64,000 nucleotides of DNA from Hymenobacter sp. UV11 (lineage in GTDB: Bacteria; Bacteroidota; Bacteroidia; Cytophagales; Hymenobacteraceae), in contig NZ_SRII01000013.1 in the NCBI RefSeq assembly GCF_004684095.1, positions 62,001-126,000 of the forward strand, read 5' to 3'. Both the position numbers and the translations under genes were made by a program. The number at the start of each line of letters is the position of its first letter. The stretch's first letter is position 1. Shown piece by piece: positions 36,364 to 46,000 of the stretch. The notes under the pieces are model-generated. The model searched no databases, had not been told where the DNA came from, and saw nothing but the letters and a program-made list of their open reading frames with translations.

Positions 36364-39300
36364 TTAGTGATTGACGGCTACGCGCTGCGTTAGGGTCTTA
36401 CCCACCGTCAGCAGTCGGCATTCGTAGAGGCCATTGGCGAGCGACTGGGCAGCAAACGGTAATTGGTAGGTGCGACCATCTTCCACGGTGCCGTCGTAGA
36501 GGGTGGCGACCAGCTGGCCCAGCGGATTGAATACCTGCACCAGGGCCCGGCCGGCCTGCGCCGCCCGAAACTGGACGGTAGTAGCCGAAGCCACAGGGTT
36601 GGGGTAGGCTTCCAGCAGCGCGTCCTGGCTGGTGGCCGGGGTAGTGGCTAGCGTGGTGGCTGCCCCCACGGTGCGAGCGGCAGCCGAAGCGGCGCCGGGC
36701 TCGATACCATACACCAGCTGGCCCTGATAGTAGGCCGTGACGTGGTCATTGAGCGCGTAGTTCCAGGGGGCGCGGTACGACCAGTCGTTGTCTTCCATGA
36801 AGTTAGACCAGTCGCTCTTGGCCAGCCGGAAGCGGACATCGCCGGTGCTGCTGAGGGGGGCTAGCTGGCCCAGGCTCGGGGAAAAGCTCGTTTCAAAATA
36901 GAACTCGGCGCCTTTTTGTCCTACCTGGCCGCTCACATTGCTGGTGCCCACCTGCGCCCAGTCAAACCAGTAGTTGAGGCTGGCCGCGCCTTCGGGGCTA
37001 AACCAGTAGCGCACTTTCAGGTCGGCGTAGTTCACGGGTTGGTTGCCGGTGTTGCGCACGTTCAGGTACTCGCTTATGGTGTTGCCGCGCGAGTAGCCAT
37101 TACGGTTTTGGGCCAGTACTTCCAGGCTTGTGGTTGGGACCACCGTAGTGGGCTCGGTACCATACACCAGGCGGCCGTTGCGGTAGAGCGTGATGTGGTC
37201 GTTCAGGGCGTAGGCCCCGGCATTGGGCCGGTAAGAGTAGTCGTCGGTTTCGTTGAGGTCGCCGTAGGCCAGGTTGTTGAAGCGCGAGCGAATTTCACCC
37301 GAAGTACCGCCCGCAGCGAGGTTACCCAGATTAGTATCAAAGGTGTACTCTACGTACCCCAGGGCTCCCTGGCGAGGCTGGGCCAGCGGCACGTAGCGGG
37401 CATGCACCTGGCTGGTACCTAAGGCGGCATAATCGATGCTGGTGGCCAGGCCGCTGTAGTTCTCGGGCGTGAGCCAGTAGCGAGCGGTGAGGCTGCCGTA
37501 GTCCACCGCCGTGGGGCCCTGGTTGTCGAGGCGCAGCGTGGGCTTGATATCCTGCCCGGTGGGGCGGCTGTTGTCATCGTCTTTGTACTGCACTTGCACC
37601 AGCACCGGCGCAACGGTCAGGGTCTGGTTCACGGCGGCGGGCTGATTCACGGCATTACCGGCCTGTAGTGCCGTGATGGTGGTAGTGCCGGCTTTGAGTA
37701 GCTGCACCATGCCATTGGTCACGGTAGCCACCGTGGGGTCGGAGCTGATGAAAGTGATGGGCAGGCCCGAGCTGGCCGTGGCGGTGAGCGCGAAGTCGGC
37801 GTCGCCATAAAGCTTGGGGGGTAGGGCCGCAAAGCTGATAGTTTGGGAGGTTTTGCAGTTATCAGCGGCGAGCCCTTTACCCGTAATAGGCAGGTTGGAA
37901 GAGGTAACTAACAGTTTATCCAAGCCCGCATTGCCGCCGGCATTGTAGCCAATGGTTAATGTGTGCGGACCCGGACTCAACGCGGCATCTTTTAACTTTA
38001 TCCAGCGCCAACCAGCGGTTGCCCCCACTTCTTTTATGCTGGCATCATCGATGTAGTAGGTGTTGGCCACTTGCCCCATATCAAACAAAAAAGTGGTGGA
38101 AGTGAGGCTCGCCGTGATGGTCCAGGAAACCTGCTGCCACGCCGTACCAATTGCCTGGTCGGCCTGGTACTGTGCACTCGAAGGCCCGCTAGAAAGCCGG
38201 ATAGAACCACCGGCTGCCGCCGCTCTTACCCAGTACGAAATCACGTACTGCTTGCCAATGGCAGTCGGGAAGGCCGCGCTCGATACTTGCACTCTCCACT
38301 GGCTGCCGGGTTGGGCCGTGGGGTTCACTACCTTCAGTGAGCCGGTGCCGGTATGGGCATCAGCCGCCACATTATTCGCCGTAATGGTGGCGCCGCTCGA
38401 ATTGAGCGTGGTCCAGCCGGTTAAGCCACTCTCAAAACTAGGATTCGTCGCTAATTGGCTGCCGACAGCCTGGAAAGCGCCATTATCCAGTTGCACCCAG
38501 TAGCTATAATCCTCCGTGGGCGGGATGTTCAGCCGGGCCAGCACATTGTAGGTGCCGGCACTGTCAATGGTGAAGGGCGTCGTGAGGACGGCAGCTGCGC
38601 CAGAAGGGGGGGTAGCCGTGCTGCTCAGGCCGCTTTTTACCTTCACATAAGCTCCGGCGGCGGCGGCCGTGTCGGCCACCACGCTCCAGCTCGAACCTAC
38701 CGTAGCGCACTCAGCTTCCAGCCAGATTCTTTTTCCCAGCGGCTCAGGCGGCAGGGGGGGTAGCACGGGGTTGTTGGTGCCCCACCACTTATACCAGCGC
38801 TGGTAATCCAGGGTGGGGTAGGGATTGGTGGTGATGTTCGTGTTGACACTGGTGTTGCCCAGCAGAAACTTGTCCACGAAGGCCTGCATGGCCGGCACCT
38901 GGGTGGTGGGCACAGCGCAGTGGTTGTGGCCCCCGTCGATATAGAAGCCAAACCGGTCGCCCAGGCCAAACGTCTTGTATACCTCGTGCGTGGCGCGGGC
39001 CGAGACGTAGGCCGCCGGGTTGGCCAGCCATTCAAAATCGGTGTTGCCCGTCACCAGCAGGGCGCGGGGCGCCACCATCGCCATCAGCTCGTGGTGGTCT
39101 TCCGGCAGCTTAGACACGTTGGCATCGGCAAACTGCTTCATATCGTCCTTGAACCAGCTGTAGTCCGTGGCGCCCAGCTTTTCTACCGCGCCCAGCGTTT
39201 CCGATACGCGCCAGGCCGGCGCGCCGCCCCCGCCCGATTCCTGGGCAATAGTCAGGGCAATGCGCTCGTCGAAGGCCCCGGCAAACAGAGCCATCTTCCC

Positions 39301-39987
39301 GGCGTAGGAGCAGCCCGTGACGCCAAGGTGTTTCAGGTCGATAGGTAGGCTGGCCTGCACCAGCTCCAGGCCATCGATGAGGCGGCTCACGCCCCAGGCC
39401 CAGGCCGCGTACTGCCCCGAGTTAGAGAGATTCTGGTCGGGGTAGAGCTGGTAGAAGGGGTCTGTCAGCTGCGGGTTGCCATAGGTGGTAACGTTGTTGT
39501 GGTTGTAGCGAATAGTAGCCACGTTGCGGCCGGTAAAAACCGAGGCCGGGACACTGCCCGTCGGGCTGTTCATGCCAATGATGGCCGGAAACGGGCCCGC
39601 CCCTGCGGGCAGCACCACCTGCGAGGTCAGCGTGGCCGTTTTGCCGTTTACCGTCACGTTTACCGTGAGGGTGCCATTGGCGTAGCTGGCGGTAATATTC
39701 TGAGGCCGAGCAGGTTTCTTTCCTATCTCGTAGTTTTCAATCTGGGCTTTTATTTCATTGCGCCGGCATTCCCAGTCGCTGAAGCTTGTCGAGCGTCCGC
39801 TGCCATTTGCCCACAGAAAAGGGTCGGGCAAGGGTTGGATGGCGGGCAGCTGGCTGAAAGCGGGTAAGGGGGGCGCCGCGCAGCTACCCCCCGTATTCTC
39901 GGCCGTGTACACAAGGGGGGCCTGCGCAAATAAGCTCAGGCAGCTAAAGCTCATAAATAGAGCTATGACAGTACTTTTGCCTTTCAT
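36364..39987 (-). CDS. T9SS-secreted CE15 glucuronoyl esterase with nested carbohydrate-binding domains
   Basis: The 1207-residue product has a signal peptide (to about AQA, residue 23). The catalytic domain (about 30-400) matches CE15 4-O-methylglucuronoyl methylesterases: nucleophile S227 in GCSYAGK, E250 (23 residues later, as in the family) and H356 in GGHNHCAVP. It would cut the ester between glucuronoxylan and lignin. Then follow a CBM6-like domain (about 417-700) interrupted by a CBM4/9-like domain (about 511-655, starting NPSFESGLTGW), an Ig-like unit (about 716-792), two CBM3-like domains (about 795-945 and 950-1100) and a T9SS sorting domain (from about 1132). The enzyme acts outside the cell on plant polymers. 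The GCSYAGK motif has Tyr where Arg is usual. Confidence 0.82.
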   Translation of the reverse strand: MKGKSTVIALFMSFSCLSLFAQAPLVYTAENTGGSCAAPPLPAFSQLPAIQPLPDPFLWANGSGRSTSFSDWECRRNEIKAQIENYEIGKKPARPQNITASYANGTLTVNVTVNGKTATLTSQVVLPAGAGPFPAIIGMNSPTGSVPASVFTGRNVATIRYNHNNVTTYGNPQLTDPFYQLYPDQNLSNSGQYAAWAWGVSRLIDGLELVQASLPIDLKHLGVTGCSYAGKMALFAGAFDERIALTIAQESGGGGAPAWRVSETLGAVEKLGATDYSWFKDDMKQFADANVSKLPEDHHELMAMVAPRALLVTGNTDFEWLANPAAYVSARATHEVYKTFGLGDRFGFYIDGGHNHCAVPTTQVPAMQAFVDKFLLGNTSVNTNITTNPYPTLDYQRWYKWWGTNNPVLPPLPPEPLGKRIWLEAECATVGSSWSVVADTAAAAGAYVKVKSGLSSTATPPSGAAAVLTTPFTIDSAGTYNVLARLNIPPTEDYSYWVQLDNGAFQAVGSQLATNPSFESGLTGWTTLNSSGATITANNVAADAHTGTGSLKVVNPTAQPGSQWRVQVSSAAFPTAIGKQYVISYWVRAAAAGGSIRLSSGPSSAQYQADQAIGTAWQQVSWTITASLTSTTFLFDMGQVANTYYIDDASIKEVGATAGWRWIKLKDAALSPGPHTLTIGYNAGGNAGLDKLLVTSSNLPITGKGLAADNCKTSQTISFAALPPKLYGDADFALTATASSGLPITFISSDPTVATVTNGMVQLLKAGTTTITALQAGNAVNQPAAVNQTLTVAPVLVQVQYKDDDNSRPTGQDIKPTLRLDNQGPTAVDYGSLTARYWLTPENYSGLATSIDYAALGTSQVHARYVPLAQPRQGALGYVEYTFDTNLGNLAAGGTSGEIRSRFNNLAYGDLNETDDYSYRPNAGAYALNDHITLYRNGRLVYGTEPTTVVPTTSLEVLAQNRNGYSRGNTISEYLNVRNTGNQPVNYADLKVRYWFSPEGAASLNYWFDWAQVGTSNVSGQVGQKGAEFYFETSFSPSLGQLAPLSSTGDVRFRLAKSDWSNFMEDNDWSYRAPWNYALNDHVTAYYQGQLVYGIEPGAASAAARTVGAATTLATTPATSQDALLEAYPNPVASATTVQFRAAQAGRALVQVFNPLGQLVATLYDGTVEDGRTYQLPFAAQSLANGLYECRLLTVGKTLTQRVAVNH

Positions 39988-40775
39988 TTTCTGCTGGGTG
40001 GGGTTAAAGAAGTGTGGAAAAAGGAGTAATGAGTTTTCTATATTCAGACGTGCATTAAGGGGTGTTTTTGCATAAGCAGTAGGTTAGGTGAAAGAAGAAA
40101 TGAATTACAAGTGATAGTTATTTAAAATACTGATAATCAAAATATTATTTAATTTTTCTTTATTTTCACTATCCGTTTCCGATGAAAGTGCAATTAGTGT
40201 CCTACCCCCTGCCAGCCGGCGCCATACGCGCCAAAGGTGCCTTTACAGGCCTTTCAAGCTATCTACTTTGAAGTTAGAGCGCGCTTGTAAGCGAATGGCC
40301 ATGATTTTAGTCCTGACATAAAAATGAAAGTATCGGAATCGTTGCCGGAATCGATTGCACCCCACTTACCAGCCAATAATTTATTGCTCAAGGCATTGCT
40401 TCTTTTTTGCAGCGTATTGCTATAACCGCTTGGGTTATTCCCACTGCAAAAGAAAAATAATCTAATTTCAAGCCGACCTACAAGTGAGTGAGCAGTTACT
40501 CAAGTAAGTAGTAGCTGTATACTGATATGCCCCGGACTCACTAAGCCGCCCTTGAGGAAGCCCCTACTTCCCACTCCTTATGAGATAAAGAATATTATTG
40601 CAAAACGCTTAGCATCTGGCCACTGCTCTACTTGGGACTGTACCATCGCCTTCTTCAGGGTACGCCAGCGTCTCCACCGACTTTTACATTTGTCTCGTTT
40701 TTTCTCAGCAGCCGGACGTTTTGTTCTGGAGTCTCTCACCTATTTGGTAGGCGGAGCTGCTTAGACCCTTCTTAT
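39988..40775. other. Intergenic region between divergent genes, no gene recognised
   Basis: The 788 bp between the start of the CE15 gene and the Delta60 gene are AT-rich near 40080-40180 and 40300-40460. Both neighbours must have promoters here, but no convincing -33/-7 pair could be picked. A 70-codon ORF at 40552-40764 has no protein-like pattern and is not accepted as a gene. Confidence 0.5.
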
Positions 40776-40835
40776 ATGAAACAACTTTTAGGCGCTTCTA
40801 TGGCCTTATCCTAGGGCCGCCTTTGGATAATCGGG

Positions 40836-42779
40836 TTGCCGCTGACGCTGCTGGTGCCGCCTGCCCGCGCGCAAGCCCCTACCGTGGCCGTAACGCCCGC
40901 TGACCCGCTAACGCTGTGTGCGGGCGGTAGCCAGACGCTGACAGCCACGGCTACCGCTAGCCTAGCCGGCGTGAGCTATACTTGGAGCAACGGAGCCACC
41001 GGGCCAAGTATCAGCGTCGACCAGCCGGGCCTGTACCAAGCCACGGCTACTACTGCCAGTGGCACCGCTTATAGCAACGTAGTGACGGTGAATGCCCCAC
41101 CGCCCGTGAAAGTACAGGTCTCCCCCGACCCGCTGGTGCTGCCTTTCGGTGGCAGTCAGACCCTGACGGCCACCGCCACCATGCTGGGCTTTAACGTGGG
41201 GGGTAGCGGTCTTGATAACTCGGTAAATAAGGTGCTGGTGCAGCCCGATGGGAAAGTATTGGTGGGGGGTTACTTCACGAGCTACAATGGCAACGCGGCG
41301 GCCCCCGACAATCTGCTACGACTTAACGCTGACGGCAGCCTCGACACCAGCTTCAACCCAGGAGGGACTGGGGTGGGTGGCACCGTGAGTGCACTGGCGT
41401 TGCAGCCCGATGGCAAAATAGTAGTGGGCGGCTTTCTGCGGGTCTATAATGGCAATGCCGCCGCCCCCGATATGGTGCTGCGCCTCAACGCTGACGGGAG
41501 CCTTGACGCCACCTTCAACCCAGGCGGCAGCGGCTTCGACAATGGCGTGCGGGCCCTGGCCTTGCAGGCCGATGGCCGCATCCTGGTTGGGGGAGGCTTC
41601 AGCAGTTACAACGGCAACGTGGCCGCTCCCGACTTTCTGCTGCGCCTCAACGCCAACGGCAGCCTCGATACCAGTTTCAATAACGGCAGAGCTAGCGCCA
41701 ATAGCAATGTGTATGACCTAGCCGTGCAGCCCGATGGCAAAGCATTGGTGGCCGGCAACTTTACGGGCTATAACGGCAGCCTTACCGCCCCCGATTACAT
41801 AATGCGGCTCTATGCCGATGGCAGCCTCGATACGGGCTTCAATAGCGGTGGCACCGGGATAAGTGGCGACGGAAGGCCCGGAAATACCTACGTAAGCGCG
41901 CTAGCCGTGCAGGCCGACGGCCGCATCCTGCTAGGAGGAGTTTTCCTTAGCTACAACGGCAACGCGGCTGCCCCCGACTACCTGCTGCGCCTAAACCCCG
42001 ACGGTGGTCTCGATGCCAGCTTCAACAACGGCGGGGCCGGCTTCAATGAAGGCGTGTTCACGCTGGCTGCGCAGCCCGATGGGAAGGTGCTGGTAGGTGG
42101 CTACTTTACCGACTACAACAGCGCCACCGCCCCCGACTACGTGTTGCGCCTCAATGCTAATGGGACACTCGATACGGGCTTTAACGCGGGCGGCACCGGG
42201 ACCGACGCCTATGTAAATTCGTTGGCGCTGCAGCCTGACGGCCGGGTGCTGGCCGGGGGCTGGTTTGCTAGCTACAATGGCAACGCGGCCGCCCCCGACA
42301 ATCTGGTGCGACTTAACGCTGACGGCAGCCTCCACCACCTCGACCAGGCCCTGCCGGGAGCCACCTTCGTTTTTAACCCTGGGGCTAGCAGCGGAAGCAA
42401 CCGCACCGTAAGTACGGCCGGCTCCTACGCGGCTATCGCTACCGATCCCACTACCGGGTGCCATTATGGGTCTAATGCGGTAGTCGTGACCGTTCAGCAG
42501 GCGCTAGCAACCGTGCCCGCTGCCCTGACCCAGCAGATCAAGCTTTATCCTAACCCCTGCCGAACGAGCACATTCGTAGAGTTGCCTGCCAGCCTCGGCC
42601 ACCAGGCCGTGACGGCTACCTTACTCGATGCGGTGGGCCGGGCCGTGCGCACGGTAAGCCTACCCGCCCAAGGCTCGACGGCGCACCAGCTCGACCTGCG
42701 CGACTTGTCCAGCGGCGTCTACGCGCTGTGTCTGCGTACCAGCGCTGGCACTGTGGTGAAAAAGCTACTTATTGATTAG
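40836..42779 (+). CDS. T9SS-sorted Delta60 repeat (beta-propeller-like) protein; signal peptide broken by an in-frame stop
   Basis: The coding frame really extends upstream to an ATG at 40776: MKQLLGASMALS, then TAG (40812-40814), then GRLWIIGLPLTLLVPPARAQA. As read, the first start after the stop is a TTG at 40836, leaving a shortened hydrophobic core. The mature part has one Ig-like unit (PLTLCAGGSQTLTATAT), then a second that opens with the same words and is interrupted by seven roughly 50-residue repeats of the form LALQPDGKILVGGxF-YNG, as in Delta60 proteins, probably a seven-bladed propeller. It then resumes with GATFVFNPGASSGSN. A T9SS sorting domain (KLYPNPCRTSTFVELP) ends the protein. 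A surface or extracellular location is likely if secretion works; function unknown. Confidence 0.75.
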   Translation: MPLTLLVPPARAQAPTVAVTPADPLTLCAGGSQTLTATATASLAGVSYTWSNGATGPSISVDQPGLYQATATTASGTAYSNVVTVNAPPPVKVQVSPDPLVLPFGGSQTLTATATMLGFNVGGSGLDNSVNKVLVQPDGKVLVGGYFTSYNGNAAAPDNLLRLNADGSLDTSFNPGGTGVGGTVSALALQPDGKIVVGGFLRVYNGNAAAPDMVLRLNADGSLDATFNPGGSGFDNGVRALALQADGRILVGGGFSSYNGNVAAPDFLLRLNANGSLDTSFNNGRASANSNVYDLAVQPDGKALVAGNFTGYNGSLTAPDYIMRLYADGSLDTGFNSGGTGISGDGRPGNTYVSALAVQADGRILLGGVFLSYNGNAAAPDYLLRLNPDGGLDASFNNGGAGFNEGVFTLAAQPDGKVLVGGYFTDYNSATAPDYVLRLNANGTLDTGFNAGGTGTDAYVNSLALQPDGRVLAGGWFASYNGNAAAPDNLVRLNADGSLHHLDQALPGATFVFNPGASSGSNRTVSTAGSYAAIATDPTTGCHYGSNAVVVTVQQALATVPAALTQQIKLYPNPCRTSTFVELPASLGHQAVTATLLDAVGRAVRTVSLPAQGSTAHQLDLRDLSSGVYALCLRTSAGTVVKKLLID

Positions 42780-42955
42780 CAGGGTTGCTATTTAGCTGAT
42801 AGCCGACGGCATTTTTTTGCTATGGTAAGTACTTGCTTAGCAATTGCTTGATGCGAAAATTTACCTCCCGGTTGCTACAAGCAGGCTGCAACGCCCGGTA
42901 GCGGCACCGTGTTTTGGCAAGCAAGCGGCCGCGATGCCGCTCGCTATTCACGGCA

Positions 42956-43016
42956 AATCCCTACCCCCCTCCGCTCCGGCCATTGCGGTCCGGGAGGAGG
43001 AAGGGGGGTAGGGATT
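42956..43016. terminator. Long bidirectional hairpin between convergent genes
   Basis: The 14-bp arm AATCCCTACCCCCC (42956-42969) pairs exactly with GGGGGGTAGGGATT (43003-43016); the inner sequence (CTCCGG and CCGGGAG) can extend the stem. It separates the Delta60 gene from the lectin gene, both of which end here. The arms contain the CTACCCC motif that is frequent across the window. Confidence 0.65.
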
Positions 43017-43056
43017 AGCTGCCGAAAGCGAGCGGGCCCCTTGGGCTAGCCGCCGT

Positions 43057-46000
43057 TTACTTCTGAATGGCGACGCGCAAATGCTGCACCTGCTGGCCGC
43101 TCTGCAGCCGCACCAGGTAGATGCCGGCGGCCAGCTCCGGCGCCTCGACATCCAGCTCACGCACCTCGCCCGCCCGCAGGTTGCCCGTGAATACGGCCTG
43201 CACGCGGCGGCCTTGCAAGTCATATAGGTCCAGTTGAGTCGGGCCGTCGGTGGCGGCCGTCACGCGCAGGCGAAACTGCCCACCATTGGGGTTGGGTGCC
43301 GCTTCGAGCGTGGCCGGAGCCGCCGCCTTACCAGTGGCCTGGACCACAGCAGGAGCGCCCACGACGGTGAAAAACGGGGAATACGGCACCTCGACGGTGA
43401 CCGTACCGACGCTGTAGAGCACGGGCGTGCAGGCTTCTAGCCCGCCGTATTCGACGAGGTAGCCGTCAACCGAACTGCCCTCGCCGCAGGCAGCTAAATC
43501 ATTCCACTGGCCCGAGCCGCCGTAGACCATGCCGTAGTTTTCGCCGGCGGGCCGGAATTCATTTTGGAAGTTATCGGGCTGGCCGGGGCTCCAGTTGGCG
43601 TAGCCTAGGGCCGTGCCGCCGGGGCCACCGCGCCAAAAGAGCTGCCCGGCTTCGGGGCCCGTCTGCCAGCGCCACTCGCCCTCCACCGCCGCATCCGAGG
43701 CCCCAAACCAGTTGTGGCCCGCGAAGCGCTTGAGAAAGTCAGTTTCGGCCGCCGAGGTAATGGTAGCCAGGTAGCCGCCCATGCCCTGGTAGGAGCGGGC
43801 GGCGGCCGCTTTTTGCGCAGCGGCCCAGCAAATGCCCGGCGCGCTCACATACTCATAGTAGTGCCCGGTAGCCGGCAGGGCCAGCACCGGCCCGGCCAGT
43901 TGCAGCAGGTAGGTGAACGTGGCCTTGCCCACAAAGCCCGTGGGGGGGCTGTAGTTGTAAGTGTACTCGCCGGTGGGGCCGGTTTGGAAAACAAAAAACT
44001 GCCCCACGTTGGGGGGATTGATATCGCGGACCTGCAGGGGCCGCCCCAGCGGGTCGGTGTCGTTGCGCAGCAGGTCGGCGGCAGTCAGAAACAGCTGCTG
44101 CTTTGGGCCCCGGCTATAGGTATAAAAGTCCGGGTTGGCGACGGGGGCGGGGGTAGGGGCCGCCACGTCGATGGTGACCGTGCCAATGGCGTAGAGAATG
44201 GGCGTGCAAGCTTCGAGTCCGCCGTATTCGACGAGATAGCCCGCCACCGAAGCGCCCGTCCCACACTGGCTCAGGTCGTTCCACCGGGCACCGGCACCCG
44301 CGTAAAGAATAGCGTAGTCTTCCCCTTCGGGACGAAACTGGTTCTTGTAGTCGTTGGGCTCGCCGGGGCTCCAGTTGGCGTAGCCCAGGGCCGTACCGCC
44401 GGGGCCGCCGCGCCAAAAGAGCTGCCCGGCCTCTGGGCCCGTCTGCCAGCGCCATTCGCCCTCCACCGCCGCATCCGAGGCCCCCAGCCAGAACGGCCCC
44501 GCGTTGCGGTTCATTAGAAAGGCGGTTTCCGAGCTGGAAGTAACCGTGGCCAGGTAGCCCTTCAAGCCCTGATAGGAGCGGGCGGCGGCGGCATCACGCG
44601 CGTCGTTCCAGCAGATACCCGGCGCCGATACAAACTCGTAGTAATGACTTGTCTCAACCGAGGCCAGCACGGGCCCGGCTAGCTGCACCACATAGGTGAA
44701 GCTGGCCCGGCCCGTGAAGCCCGGTGTGGGCGTGAAGGTGAACGTCCCATCGGGGTTCGTCACCACAGTGGCATTCGTGCCGAGGCCCGCCGCCGCTACT
44801 TGCAGGGGCCGGCCGAGCGGGTCAGTGTCGTTGGCCAGCAGCTGGGCGGGCGAAATGGGTAGCGAGCCTCCGCAAGTAGTGGTAAACCGGTCGGGGTTAG
44901 CCACGGGCTGCGTGGCCGTCGGATTGCAAGCTACCGCCGCCGTCACCTGGATGTTGAGGGGTAGGGGAGGGGTATTGCTACCGCCGCTGTCCTTTCCAAA
45001 AAAAGTAACGACATACGTTCCGACCTGCGCAGCCGTGGGCATCCAGGTGAAGGTAGTTTCGACAGGGTTGCCGCTTGGGGTAGGGCCGGGCGTGAGCACT
45101 GAGCCCACTGGCAGGCCCTCGGCCCGCAACGTCACGAGGTCGCCCGCGTCGGCGTCCGTGGCCCGTACCGTGAACTTAAGTTGCTGGTCGGCCGCCACAA
45201 TGAACTTCTGATTATCGGACGGCGTGGGCGCCACAAACACGGGCGGCTTGGGCACTATGGGGTTTCGCACATTAATTCGCACCCGCGTGGCCGCCACGGA
45301 GCCCAGCGCATCCTGCACCTCAAAAAGCTGGTCAAAAGTGCCCGCGCTGAAGCTGTTCGGGGTCCAGGAGAAGGTCGCTTCCACGGAGTTGCCGCTCGTG
45401 GGCAGGCTGGGCGTAAGCGTGGCACCGGGCGGCAACCCGAGGGCCGTGACGTTGCGCAGCGTCAGGCGTTCGCCGTAGGTATTCACGTCGCTGGCTTTCA
45501 GCGTGAAGCTGACCGTCTGACCCGGCACCACGTTGAACTCCTGCATGTTGGGGGGGGTAGGGGCCACGAACACGGGCGGGTCGGTGCCAAACACCTCGAA
45601 CGTGACGGTCGTCGTCGTCTGCGCCCCCCGGCTGTCCTCGGCCGTGAACGTGGTGGTGTACAGTCCTTCCGTCGTGGCGGTGGGTGTCCAGGAGAAGACA
45701 GCTAGCGCAGGGTTGCTGCTGCCGGGGGTGGTAGGCGTAAACGTGGCGCCCGGCGGCAGGCTCGCGGCCTGCAGCGTCACCTTGTCGCCCGCGTCGCCAT
45801 CGGCGGCTTGCACCGTGAAGCTGGTGGGCGGGGTCTGGCCCTGGCCCTGGCGCGGCGCATACACCGTAATCTTCACTCCCTTATCCGGCGTGGGCCCCGT
45901 GAATACCGGGGGATTGTTCGTGGAAGTAGCGCCCACCAAGTCGGGGCGAGTAGTCGCCGTTGCTTGCGATACCTTGACTGCGAGAGGGTTGCGAAGCTCG

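Noticed and set aside
40552..40764. 70-codon + strand ORF upstream of the Delta60 gene
   Set aside because: Unbalanced composition and no recognisable motif or start context; treated as intergenic.
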